A stretch of DNA of 64,000 nt from contig JAODBK010000038.1 of assembly GCA_025463925.1 (NCBI GenBank), positions 44,277-108,276 on the forward strand, read 5' to 3'. A program made the position numbers and the translations under genes. Positions 7,814-15,646 of this stretch are shown piece by piece. Under the pieces are notes generated by a model that saw only the letters and a list, made by a program, of their open reading frames with translations, was not told where the DNA came from and did no database searches. Source of the DNA: Acidimicrobiales bacterium (lineage in GTDB: Bacteria > Actinomycetota > Acidimicrobiia > Acidimicrobiales > AC-14). Each line of letters begins with the position of its first letter. Within the stretch, counting starts at the first letter, position 1.

Positions 7814-8839
7814 TCAGTCCTTGGGCTTCTTCGCGCGAGACGGCGCGACCCGCGGCGGCTCGTTGGGCTGCTTCGGGTAGACGGGCGGCCACGGCGCGTC
7901 CATCAACCCGGCGGCCATGTCGCGCTCGTGCAACGCGAGCAGCGGATCGAGGGACTGCGGTCGCGCGTACATCCCGGCCCAGGGGTCGCCCTGGGACGCG
8001 ACCCGTTCGGTGACGACGGGGATGGTGAAGCGGTCGGGGTGGAAGTCGTCGTCGAGCTCGTCCCAGTCGAACGGGGTCGACACCTGCGCGCCCGGTCGGG
8101 CCCGGACGCACCACGCGCCGAACACCGTCTTGTGCGGTGCGTTCTGGTTGAAGTCGATGAACACCCGTTGACCGCGCTCCTCCTTCCACCACGCCGCGGT
8201 GACCAGATCGGGCCGTCGGCGTTCGAGCTCGCGGGCGAGCGCCACTGCCGCCGACCGGACGCCGTAGCTGTCCCAGCGCGGTTCGAGCCGCAGGTAGATG
8301 TGGATGCCGCGATTGCCGGTGGTCTTCGGCCACCCCGTCAGGCCGAGCTCCGCCAGCGTCTCGCGGACGACGTGCGCGGCCTCGCGCACCATCGGGAACG
8401 TGACACCGGGCGTCGGATCGAGGTCGATCCGCAGCTCGTCGGCGTGCTCGGGATCGTCCGCCCGGTTGGGCCACACGTGGAACCCGAGGCACGCCTTGTT
8501 CACCGCCCACGCCACGTGGGCCAGATCGGCGGCGACGAGCGCGTCCGACGTGGTGCCGTTCGGCGTGCTCACGACGGTGGTCTCGAGCCACGGCGTCGAC
8601 CCTCGCTCGACGCGCTTCTGGAAGAAGGAGTTGCCCTCGGCGCCTTCCGGGAAGCGCTGCAGCAGCACCGGGCGGCCGCCCATGGCTGCCATGAGCGGGT
8701 CACGCACCGCTCGGTAGAACTCGATCAGGTCGAGCTTGGTCTCGCCCCGCTCCGAGAAGAACACCTTGCCCGGGTTCGAGATGACGACCTCGCGGCCGTC
8801 GAGCGGGAGCGTGATCTCGTCCTCACCGGTCCTGGCCAC
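7814..8839 (-). CDS. Stand-alone LigD-type polymerase (primase-polymerase) of non-homologous end joining
   Basis: 341 residues, the usual size for the PolDom of LigD encoded as a separate protein. The archaeo-eukaryotic primase fold is shown by RIDLDPTPG (catalytic Asp-x-Asp), KTTGNRGIHIYLRL (the conserved GxxGxHIY nucleotide-binding motif) and FIDFNQNAPHKTVFGAWCVRARPGAQVSTPFDWDEL. It adds NTPs or dNTPs at broken ends during NHEJ. No ligase or nuclease domain is attached; a separate ATP-dependent ligase is encoded at 13818-15242, and no Ku gene is in the window. GTG at 8839 is chosen because TACCCT lies 6 nt upstream. Divergent from the GAF-ANTAR genes. Confidence 0.92.
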   Translation of the reverse strand: MARTGEDEITLPLDGREVVISNPGKVFFSERGETKLDLIEFYRAVRDPLMAAMGGRPVLLQRFPEGAEGNSFFQKRVERGSTPWLETTVVSTPNGTTSDALVAADLAHVAWAVNKACLGFHVWPNRADDPEHADELRIDLDPTPGVTFPMVREAAHVVRETLAELGLTGWPKTTGNRGIHIYLRLEPRWDSYGVRSAAVALARELERRRPDLVTAAWWKEERGQRVFIDFNQNAPHKTVFGAWCVRARPGAQVSTPFDWDELDDDFHPDRFTIPVVTERVASQGDPWAGMYARPQSLDPLLALHERDMAAGLMDAPWPPVYPKQPNEPPRVAPSRAKKPKD

Positions 8840-8845
8840 GAGCCG

Positions 8846-8851
8846 AGGGTA
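8846..8851 (-). promoter_or_regulatory. -10 element of a leaderless promoter
   Basis: TACCCT (minus strand), 6 nt before the GTG at 8839 of the LigD polymerase gene. Confidence 0.5.
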
Positions 8852-8997
8852 ACGACTCGGCTGGGAACCGCGAGCCTCGGGTGTACGGTGGACCACACAG
8901 GACGAGAGCCCGGGACCCCGGCAGCGCGTCAATCGGCAGCGCGTGACGCCAGGAGCGTGGTATGGCACCCGTTCGACTTCGTCGGGGACCGTGACGC

Positions 8998-9717
8998 ATG
9001 GCCGGCGAACGTCGTCGTCGGGTCCTCGCCCGGCTGGCGCGGGGCGTCGACCCGGAGCCGAAGCGACTCTGCCAGGTGTGCGCCGAGGTCACCGGCATGA
9101 GCGGCGCCGGGATCATGCTGATGTCGGGGGACTCGCCCGAGGGCTCGATCTGCACGACCAACGACGTCAGCGCGCTGATCGAGGAGCTGCAGTACGAGTT
9201 GGGCGAAGGGCCGTGTGTCGACGCCTACCGCCAGGACCGGCCGGTGCTCGAGCCCGATCTCGCCCGACCGCGGACGCCGCGTTGGATCGCGTTCACCGGG
9301 CCGGCGGTCGACGCGGGTGTGCGCGCGGTGTTCGGCTTCCCGCTCCAGGTCGGCGCGGTCCGCCTCGGGGCGCTGAACCTGTACCGCGACCAACCGGGGC
9401 CACTGACCGATGACCAGCACGCCGACGCACTCGTCGTGGCCGACGTCGCGGCTCAGGCAGTCCTGGTCCTTCAGGCCAATGCGCCGCCGGGGATGCTCGC
9501 CGCCGAGCTGGCGGAGGGTGGCAACTTCCAGTACGTGGTGCACCAGGCGGCCGGCATGGTGGCCGCGCAGCTCGACGTCGGCGTCGGGCAGGCGCTCGTC
9601 CGGCTGCGGGCCCATGCGTTCGGGAACGAACTGACGCTCGCCGAGGTGGCGGTGGACGTGGTGATGAGAAGGCTGCGGTTCGGCGACCGCAGCGACGAGA
9701 AGGACCCCTTGCCATGA
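8998..9717 (+). CDS. GAF-ANTAR RNA-binding antiterminator, first of a tandem pair
   Basis: 239 residues. Residues ~20-160 form a GAF sensory domain (ELGEGPCVDAYRQDRPVLEPDLARP and FGFPLQVGAVRLGALNLYR are typical), and ~175-230 an ANTAR domain (QYVVHQAAGMVAAQLDVGVGQALVRLRAHAFGNELTLAEVAVDVVMRRL). ANTAR proteins bind paired hexaloop hairpins in nascent RNA and prevent termination. This one has no kinase partner nearby; GAF-ANTAR proteins of actinobacteria are thought to sense ligands directly. In the ANTAR core the QAAGM replaces the usual QAKGM. The next gene is a paralogue whose ribosome site overlaps this stop codon. The start is not well fixed: the leader is about 100 nt if TACGGT at 8884-8889 is the -10. 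Confidence 0.88.
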   Translation: MAGERRRRVLARLARGVDPEPKRLCQVCAEVTGMSGAGIMLMSGDSPEGSICTTNDVSALIEELQYELGEGPCVDAYRQDRPVLEPDLARPRTPRWIAFTGPAVDAGVRAVFGFPLQVGAVRLGALNLYRDQPGPLTDDQHADALVVADVAAQAVLVLQANAPPGMLAAELAEGGNFQYVVHQAAGMVAAQLDVGVGQALVRLRAHAFGNELTLAEVAVDVVMRRLRFGDRSDEKDPLP

Positions 9718-9726
9718 GGTCGTAAA

Positions 9727-10476
9727 ATGGCGTCGATGGCTAGAGAGGCGCTGTTCGCAAGGACGCTCGTGGAGCTGGCTGACACGCTCGTGGCGGATTT
9801 CGACGTGGTGGAGCTGCTGACCCTGCTCACGGACCGCTGCGTCGACGTGCTCGACGTCGGAGCCGCCGGGCTGATGCTGGTCGCACCGGAAGGCGACCTG
9901 CGGGTGATGGCATCCTCCAGCGACGCCATGCGTGTGCTGGAGCTGTACGAGCTGCAGGCCCAGGAAGGCCCGTGCCTCGACTGCTACCGCACGGGCGTGC
10001 CGGTGGTGAACCAGAACCTGGCCGACGTCAACGGTCGCTGGCCGCGGTTCGCGCCGGAAGCGCTCGCCGCCGGGTTCTCGTCGGTGCACGCGCTGCCCAT
10101 GCGGCTGCGCGGCACCATCATCGGCGCGCTCAACCTGTTCAACGTCGAGCCGGGTGTGATGCGGCCAGCCGACATCGACGCCGCCCAGGCGCTCGCCGAC
10201 GTCGCCACCATCGCCGTCCTCCAGCACCGCGCCGCGCTCGAGGCGCAGGTCCTCAACGAGCAGCTGCACCATGCCCTCAACAGCCGCATCGTGATCGAGC
10301 AGGCCAAGGGAATGGTTGCCGAGCGAGAGGGCCTCGACATGGAGCAGGCCTTCGCGGCGTTGCGCGGTCACGCCCGCAACCACAACCTGCGCCTGGCCGA
10401 CGTCGCGCGCGACATCATCAGCGGCGCGCTGCCGTCGTCGTCGCTCGACCGCAACCTCGGCACCCGGCGTTCCTGA
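9727..10476 (+). CDS. GAF-ANTAR RNA-binding antiterminator, second of a tandem pair
   Basis: 249 residues with the same order as the preceding gene: GAF domain (~15-165, including QEGPCLDCYRTGVPVVNQNL and LRGTIIGALNLFN) and ANTAR domain (~185-235, SRIVIEQAKGMVAEREGLDMEQAFAALRGHARNHNLRLADVARDII). Here the canonical IEQAKG motif is intact. GAGG at 9716-9719, overlapping the stop of the upstream gene, is 7 nt before the ATG at 9727, so the pair is one operon. A long hairpin at 10486-10538 ends the unit. Two different GAF domains on near-identical output domains suggest two signals feeding the same kind of RNA target. Confidence 0.9.
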   Translation: MASMAREALFARTLVELADTLVADFDVVELLTLLTDRCVDVLDVGAAGLMLVAPEGDLRVMASSSDAMRVLELYELQAQEGPCLDCYRTGVPVVNQNLADVNGRWPRFAPEALAAGFSSVHALPMRLRGTIIGALNLFNVEPGVMRPADIDAAQALADVATIAVLQHRAALEAQVLNEQLHHALNSRIVIEQAKGMVAEREGLDMEQAFAALRGHARNHNLRLADVARDIISGALPSSSLDRNLGTRRS

Positions 10477-10485
10477 CCCGCCCCT

Positions 10486-10538
10486 GGCTTCTCCCTCCCG
10501 CCGAGCGCGGTTCTCGCGCTCGCGGGGAGGCAGAAGCC
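10486..10538. terminator. Long hairpin terminator (family member 1)
   Basis: Near-perfect 24-25 bp inverted repeat with a short TTCT-containing loop. The outer arms read GGCTTCTCCCTCCCG and CGGGGAGGCAGAAGCC, the inner arms CGAGCGCG and CGCGCTCG. Outer and inner arms resemble the hairpin at 56397-56449. It starts 10 nt after the stop of the GAF-ANTAR operon. Confidence 0.8.
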
Positions 10539-10550
10539 GGTCGGTCGTTC

Positions 10551-10556
10551 TAACGT
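10551..10556 (+). promoter_or_regulatory. -10 element of a leaderless promoter
   Basis: TAACGT, 7 nt before the ATG at 10564. Confidence 0.6.
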
Positions 10557-10563
10557 CCGCCGG

Positions 10564-11931
10564 ATGACGGCCGCGATCCGGGACGCGCCAGTGCGACGGA
10601 TCGTGGCCCTCGTGCTCTTGGGCTTCGTGCTGGTGAACGGCGGCTACGACCTCGGTCGGGCGGCGTTCGGCCCGAAACGCGGGGAGGACTTCGCGGCGTA
10701 CTACATCGTCGGACGTGACATCCGATCGGGGTACGCCCACGACATCTACGACCCAGTCGACACCGTCGACCGCCGGGCCCGGGCCTACGGCGTACGCGGG
10801 ATCGCGGTGCCCGAAGGCGGCCAGGCGGAGGCGGGCGTGGCGCCGACCGTGAAGCGCGACAAGGTGCAGCTGTACGTCTACCCGCCGCCGTCGGCGCTGG
10901 TGTTCGTGCCGATCTCGTTCCTGCCGTACCGCGTCGCGGTTCCCGTCTTCTTCCTGCTGAGCCTGCTCGCCGAGGTCGCGGCGATCTGGTTGTTCTTCGC
11001 CGACCACCCGCGCGTCAGCCGTCGCACGGCGACGATCATCGGCATCGGCGCGATGGTGGTGTTCTTCCCGTCGACGTACGGCCTCTACATGGGCCAGATC
11101 AACCCGCTCGTGTTCCTCACGTGCATCGCGGGTTTGTGGGCGATGCGGCGGGACCGACCGGTGCTCGCCGGCGCGCTGGTCGCGATCGCCACCGCGGCCA
11201 AGCTCTACCCCGGCATCCTGCTGGTGCTGTTCCTCGTGCGGCGGCAGTTCCGCGCGCTCGCGGCCGCGATCGCGACCGGCGCCGCGCTGTTCCTCGTCTC
11301 GTTGCCGGTCGTGGGCTGGAACGTCTGGCACACCTATCTCACCAAGGTCGTCCCGGAGCACAACAAGGTGAACGTGTGGGTCCGCAACCAGAGCATCAGC
11401 GGCTTCCTCGGCCGGCTCCTGATCAAGAATCCCTACGTCAAGTCGCTCGGCGACCATCCGTCGGCGGCCCACGCGCTCGGCACCGCCCTCGGCCTGGCGG
11501 TCCTCCTCGTCGTCGTGGTGTTCGTCGTGCGGGGGCGCGGTCCTCGGCTGGACACGAACCTGGAGTGGGCCACCTTCCTCGCCACCGCGGTGCTCATCCT
11601 CTCGACGTCATGGGAGCACTACGCGATCTTCCTCCTGCCGGCGTTCTTCGTGGTCGGCGAGCACGTGGCGGCGCGCGTTCGGGACGGGACGCGCCACGTC
11701 GAGGTGATCGCGTTCCTCGCCGCGGTCGCGTTCTCGGTGTGGGCCTTCGTGCTGAAGACAGGGGCCGAGTACCTTGCCCTGCCGAAGTCGCTCGTCGCCA
11801 ACCCGATCTACTCGGTGAAGTTCTTCGCGACGGTGCTGCTCGTCGGCTGCTGCCTGGCGGTGCTGCGCAGCCAGGCCGAACCTCACCACGGTGTCAAGGC
11901 GACGGCGGTGCCGCCGAGGAACGCGGCCTGA
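10564..11931 (+). CDS. GT87 (DUF2029) family polyprenol-sugar dependent glycosyltransferase
   Basis: 455 residues with about ten membrane segments. EDFAAYYIVGRDIRSGYAHDIYDP after TM1 is the family signature (acidic active-site loop and the IYDP motif), followed by YVYPPPSALVFVPISFLP and ATAAKLYPGILLVLFL. GT87 enzymes such as mycobacterial PimE transfer mannose from polyprenyl-phosphate-mannose on the outer face of the membrane. The acceptor here is unknown. Leaderless start. The 3' end overlaps the convergent amidohydrolase gene by 49 bp. Confidence 0.85.
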   Translation: MTAAIRDAPVRRIVALVLLGFVLVNGGYDLGRAAFGPKRGEDFAAYYIVGRDIRSGYAHDIYDPVDTVDRRARAYGVRGIAVPEGGQAEAGVAPTVKRDKVQLYVYPPPSALVFVPISFLPYRVAVPVFFLLSLLAEVAAIWLFFADHPRVSRRTATIIGIGAMVVFFPSTYGLYMGQINPLVFLTCIAGLWAMRRDRPVLAGALVAIATAAKLYPGILLVLFLVRRQFRALAAAIATGAALFLVSLPVVGWNVWHTYLTKVVPEHNKVNVWVRNQSISGFLGRLLIKNPYVKSLGDHPSAAHALGTALGLAVLLVVVVFVVRGRGPRLDTNLEWATFLATAVLILSTSWEHYAIFLLPAFFVVGEHVAARVRDGTRHVEVIAFLAAVAFSVWAFVLKTGAEYLALPKSLVANPIYSVKFFATVLLVGCCLAVLRSQAEPHHGVKATAVPPRNAA

Positions 11932-12704
11932 TCCGCCGCCGGCAGGCCGGCGCACGCCCGTCGCCCCAGGTCGACCAGCCCGGCGTACGGGCGGTCGTGG
12001 GTCTGGGGGAAGTCCGAGCCCCACATCAGCCGCCCGGCGCCGAACACCGACGCCAGTCGCTCGACGAACGCCGCCGGCTCGTCGAGCGTCTCGAGGATGT
12101 GGCTCGACACCTTCAGATGCAGGTTGGCGTGGTCGGCGAGCGCGAACAGCGGCTCGGCGGCCCGGAACCCCGGCGGGCCACTCAGGTCGGGGAACCCGCA
12201 ATGGTCGAGGGCGACCGGCATCTCGGGGAATCGCTCGAGGGCGCGTGCGAGCGACGGGAGCTGTGGCGCCAGCAGCGTGGCCACGACGAGCAGGCCCAGA
12301 TCGGCCGCGGCGCGCCAGATCACCGCGGCATCGGGCGCGCCGATCCAGTCATCGCCGAGCGCGAAGAGCCGCACGCCGCTGGCGCCGCGTTCGGTGGCCA
12401 AGCTGCGCAACGTCGCCGCCGCCGGCTCGGGGTCGCCGGCCACGTCGACGATGACGACGGACTTGAACCGGCGGGGATCGGTGGCGGCGGCGTCGAGGAC
12501 GTAGTCGTTGTCGAAGCCGTACGCGCCCATCGCCTGCACGAGGACGGCGCGGTCCACGCCGGCGCCGTCCATCAGCGTCGAGAAGCGTTCGACGTCGACC
12601 GGTGTCTCGCGGAACCAGTTGGTGCCGACGCCCGGCGGGTTGAGCGGGTAACGGGCCTCGTCGCCGACCACGTGGACGTGGGTGTCCACGACCGTCATCG
12701 CCAC
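11883..12704 (-). CDS. COG3618-type amidohydrolase (TIM-barrel metal-dependent hydrolase)
   Basis: 273 residues. VVDTHVHVVGD near the N-terminus is the HxH metal motif, VALDHCGFPDLSGPP and RLMWGSDFPQTHDRPYAGLVDL the later barrel ligands. The family includes lactonases and 2-pyrone-4,6-dicarboxylate hydrolase-like enzymes; the substrate cannot be named. GTG at 12704 overlaps the stop of the upstream dehydrogenase gene by one base (TAGTG), so translation is coupled; ATG at 12698 is an alternative. The last 49 bp lie opposite the 3' end of the GT87 gene. Confidence 0.8.
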   Translation of the reverse strand: MAMTVVDTHVHVVGDEARYPLNPPGVGTNWFRETPVDVERFSTLMDGAGVDRAVLVQAMGAYGFDNDYVLDAAATDPRRFKSVVIVDVAGDPEPAAATLRSLATERGASGVRLFALGDDWIGAPDAAVIWRAAADLGLLVVATLLAPQLPSLARALERFPEMPVALDHCGFPDLSGPPGFRAAEPLFALADHANLHLKVSSHILETLDEPAAFVERLASVFGAGRLMWGSDFPQTHDRPYAGLVDLGRRACAGLPAADQAAFLGGTAVALTPW

Positions 12705-13741
12705 TAGTAGCCGGCGGTGAGGTCGACGACGTTGCGCATCGGCTCACCGCGCACGAACCGGCCGAGGTTGTCCTCGAACAACGCGAACAGCCGCTCGAGA
12801 TAGCGCTCCGGTGATGCTGCCGAATGCGGCGAGAGGAAGATGTTGGGCGCGTCCCACAGCGGGCTGCCGGCCGGCAGCGGCTCCTGCTTGGTGACGTCGA
12901 TGATGGCGGCTCCGAGCTGGCCCGACTCGAGCGCGTCGACCAACGCGGCCTCGTCGACCAGCGCACCGCGCGCCACGTTGCAGAAGGTCGCGCCCGGCTT
13001 CATCGCCGCGAAGGTCTCGCGGTCGAACAGATCGCGGGTCTCGTCGGTGGACGGCGCGCTGAGCACCACGGCATCGCTCCGGGCCAGCACCACGTGAAGC
13101 CGTTCGGTGCCGAACACCTCGTCGGCCGCCGGCGAGGGCGTGCCGGCGTTGCGCCGGACCGCCAGCACCCGCATGCCGAGCGCTCTGGCCCGCACGCCGA
13201 CCGCCTCGCCGATGGCGCCCAGCCCGACGAGCCCGATCGTGCAGGCGTCGAGCTCTCGGCCGTAGGTGGCCGACCACTCGTGCCGCCGTTGCTGGTCGTC
13301 CAGCTCGCCGAATCGCTTCCACACGCCGAGGATGCGGCCGATCACGAACTCGGCGATCGGCACCGCGGCGACGCCGGCGGCGTTCGTCAGCACGATCGAC
13401 TCACCGGCCAGCGCGGTGCGGAGATGATCGACGCCGGCACCGATCGCCTGCACCCACCGCAGGTTCGGCGCGATCTTCCGCACGTCGACGGGCAGGTCGA
13501 GCGTCATGACGGCCTCCGCGGTCGCGAACGCGTCGCGCTGCTCGGGCGTGAGCTCCGGCGCCGGGTTGGCGGCGAGGGCAGCCGCGTCCCCCGTGCCGCG
13601 CGCGGTACGACGGCCATGGTCTTCGACGTACGCGCAGGCCATCACGTCGACATCCGCGCTGACGGCGCGCAGACGGTCGAGCAGCGCACCGGCCGGCTGC
13701 GGCGGGTACGCCACGACGACGTGCATGTTCAGACGGCCCAT
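12704..13741 (-). CDS. D-2-hydroxyacid dehydrogenase (NAD-dependent)
   Basis: 345 residues. The NAD-binding GLVGLGAIGEAVGVRARALG (GxGxxG) is near residue 165, and the catalytic set is present: Arg in NVARGALVDEAALVDAL, Glu in IDVTKQEPLPAGSPLWDAPN and His in FLSPHSAASPERYLERL. These enzymes reduce 2-keto acids to D-2-hydroxy acids. Coupled with the amidohydrolase downstream (one-base overlap), so the pair may form or use a 2-hydroxy/keto acid from ring or lactone breakdown (inference). MHVVVAY at 13726 is an alternative start. Minus-strand TAGTCT at 13781-13786 could be the -10 with a leader of about 30 nt. Confidence 0.88.
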   Translation of the reverse strand: MGRLNMHVVVAYPPQPAGALLDRLRAVSADVDVMACAYVEDHGRRTARGTGDAAALAANPAPELTPEQRDAFATAEAVMTLDLPVDVRKIAPNLRWVQAIGAGVDHLRTALAGESIVLTNAAGVAAVPIAEFVIGRILGVWKRFGELDDQQRRHEWSATYGRELDACTIGLVGLGAIGEAVGVRARALGMRVLAVRRNAGTPSPAADEVFGTERLHVVLARSDAVVLSAPSTDETRDLFDRETFAAMKPGATFCNVARGALVDEAALVDALESGQLGAAIIDVTKQEPLPAGSPLWDAPNIFLSPHSAASPERYLERLFALFEDNLGRFVRGEPMRNVVDLTAGY

Positions 13742-13803
13742 GTCGCGCCACCGGTGTCGTGCCTCGGCATCTTCGGAGCGAGACTACGCGGTCCCCAGCC
13801 GTC

Positions 13804-13809
13804 TACCGT
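13804..13809 (+). promoter_or_regulatory. -10 element of a leaderless promoter
   Basis: TACCGT, 8 nt before the ATG at 13818. Confidence 0.55.
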
Positions 13810-13817
13810 CGCTCGGC

Positions 13818-15242
13818 ATGTTGTTTGCCGATCTCGTCGCCACGTCGGCCGCGGTCACGTCGACATCGGCCCGGTCGGCCAAGGTGGCCGCGCTGGCCGA
13901 CCTCCTCGGTCGCTGCCTGCCCGACGAGGTCGCGATCGCGGTCCCCGTCCTCACCGGCGCGCCCCGCCAGGGCAAGATCGGCGTGGGCTGGCGCACCGCG
14001 TTCGCGGTCGAGATCGAGCCGGCGACGGCACCGACGCTGACGGTGCACGACGTCGACGACGCCCTCGACGCGCTGGCCGAGACGAGCGGCACCGGATCGG
14101 CGGCCACGCGGGCGCAGTTGCTCGCCGGCCTGTTCTCGCGAGCGACCGCGGACGAGGGCGAGTTCCTCCGCCGCTTGCTGGTGGGTGAGCTGCGCCAGGG
14201 CGCGCTCGCCGGGGTGATGACCGAAGCCGTCGCTCGGGCCGCCGGCATCCCCGTCGCGTCGGTGCGCCGGGCCGCCATGTTCGCGGGTGACCTCTCGACG
14301 GCCGCGGTCGTCGCGCTCACCGGAGGCGCCGCCGGACTGGACGAGCTCGTGCTCCGGCCGTTGCATCCGGTGCTGCCGATGCTGGCCGCGTCCAGCCCCA
14401 CCGTCGCCGACGCCGTCGCGCGGTTCGACCGCTCCTCGGTGGAGTGGAAGCTCGACGGCATCCGCGTGCAGGCCCATCGGGCCGGCGACGACGTCCGCCT
14501 GTTCACCCGCAACCTCAACGACGTCACCGACCAGTTGCCCGCCGCCGCGGCCCTCGTGCGCTCGCTCCCGGCCGACTCGTTCGTCCTCGACGGCGAGGCG
14601 GTGGGCGGGGATCTCCGGTTCTTCGACTGCCTGCACGTCGACGGCGCCCACCTCGTCGACCACCCGCTGGTCGATCGACTCGCCGCCCTCGAGCTGGTCG
14701 CCGGCCCCTGGCGGGTTCCTGGCATCGTGACCGCCGACGCCGTGGAAGCCGAGCGCTTCCTGCACGAGGCGATCGCCGCCGGGCACGAAGGAGTGATGGT
14801 GAAGGACGCGGCGTCTCCCTACGAGGCCGGTCGCCGGGGCGCGTCCTGGCGCAAGGTGAAGCCGGTGCGCACGCTCGACCTGGTGGTGCTCGCGGTCGAA
14901 TGGGGCAGCGGTCGCCGTCGCGGATGGCTGTCGAACATCCACCTCGGTGCCCGGGCGCCCGACGGGTCCTTCCTCATGGTGGGCAAGACGTTCAAGGGCA
15001 TGACCGACGAGATGCTCCGGTGGCAGACCGAGACGTTCCAGGCATTGCAGACCTCGGCGGACGGTCAGGTCGTGCACCTGCGGCCCGAGATCGTCGTCGA
15101 GATCGCGCTCGACGGTGTGCACGAGTCGGACCGCTACCCGGGCGGCGTCGGCCTCCGCTTCGCGCGGGTGAAGCGCTACCGGCCCGACAAGCGCGCCGCC
15201 GAGGCCGACACCATCGAGTCGATCCGGGCGATGCTGGTTTGA
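13818..15242 (+). CDS. ATP-dependent DNA ligase (LigB-type)
   Basis: 474 residues. The adenylation motif is KLDGIR (VEWKLDGIRVQAH, catalytic Lys near residue 210), with DGEAVGGDLRFFDCLHVDG (motif III-like), EGVMVKDAASPYEAGRRGASWRKVKP (motifs IV and V) and an OB-fold tail ending in EIVVEIALDGVHESDRYPGGVGLRFARVKRYRPDK. An N-terminal DNA-binding domain of about 190 residues precedes the catalytic core, as in mycobacterial LigB. It seals nicks with ATP. Leaderless ATG at 13818; in-frame sequence further upstream overlaps the divergent dehydrogenase gene and is rejected. With the LigD polymerase 5 kb away, it could act in end joining or in repair. Confidence 0.93.
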   Translation: MLFADLVATSAAVTSTSARSAKVAALADLLGRCLPDEVAIAVPVLTGAPRQGKIGVGWRTAFAVEIEPATAPTLTVHDVDDALDALAETSGTGSAATRAQLLAGLFSRATADEGEFLRRLLVGELRQGALAGVMTEAVARAAGIPVASVRRAAMFAGDLSTAAVVALTGGAAGLDELVLRPLHPVLPMLAASSPTVADAVARFDRSSVEWKLDGIRVQAHRAGDDVRLFTRNLNDVTDQLPAAAALVRSLPADSFVLDGEAVGGDLRFFDCLHVDGAHLVDHPLVDRLAALELVAGPWRVPGIVTADAVEAERFLHEAIAAGHEGVMVKDAASPYEAGRRGASWRKVKPVRTLDLVVLAVEWGSGRRRGWLSNIHLGARAPDGSFLMVGKTFKGMTDEMLRWQTETFQALQTSADGQVVHLRPEIVVEIALDGVHESDRYPGGVGLRFARVKRYRPDKRAAEADTIESIRAMLV

Positions 15243-15256
15243 GGCATGGTTGACGG

Positions 15257-15643
15257 ATGGTCCGACTCGTCGCGATCGGCGTGGGCGTCATCCTCCTGTC
15301 GTGGACCGTGCTCGTCCTGCTGGCCCGCCGGCTGCCGCCGGGAGCCGCCAAGGACCTGGTGACCATCCTGCCGGCGTGCGTGACGACTGCTCGTGCGTTG
15401 CGGCGTGATCCGCGCGTGCCGCGCCGAGCCAAGGTCGCGGTGGGCATCGCGGCCGTCTGGGTGGTGTCGCCGATCGACCTGATCCCGGAGTTCCTGCCGG
15501 TGATCGGCCCGCTCGACGACGTCGTGGTGGTCGCGCTGGCATTGCGCTACGCCGCCCGGCAGGTGCCGCGGGATGTGCTGTTCGAGGCGTGGCCCGCCGA
15601 ACCGCGGCTGCTCGAGCGGCTCTTGCCGGAACGCCCCGCCTGA
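15257..15643 (+). CDS. DUF1232 (YkvA-like) small membrane protein
   Basis: 128 residues: an N-terminal membrane segment (residues ~3-23), then the DUF1232 core RRAKVAVGIAAVWVVSPIDLIPEFLPVIGPLDDVVVVALALRYAARQVP with its SPIDLIPdfiPviGxlDD signature. Function of the family is unknown. Starts 14 bp after the ligase gene and is probably cotranscribed. Convergent, 3 bp apart, with the UGSC-partner gene. Confidence 0.85.
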   Translation: MVRLVAIGVGVILLSWTVLVLLARRLPPGAAKDLVTILPACVTTARALRRDPRVPRRAKVAVGIAAVWVVSPIDLIPEFLPVIGPLDDVVVVALALRYAARQVPRDVLFEAWPAEPRLLERLLPERPA

Positions 15644-15646
15644 CCG

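Noticed and set aside
8929..11472. Long open frame (847 codons) on the minus strand
   Set aside because: It runs antisense through both GAF-ANTAR genes and part of the GT87 gene, and its translation is repetitive Arg/Val/Asp/His-rich text without domains: a shadow caused by high G+C.
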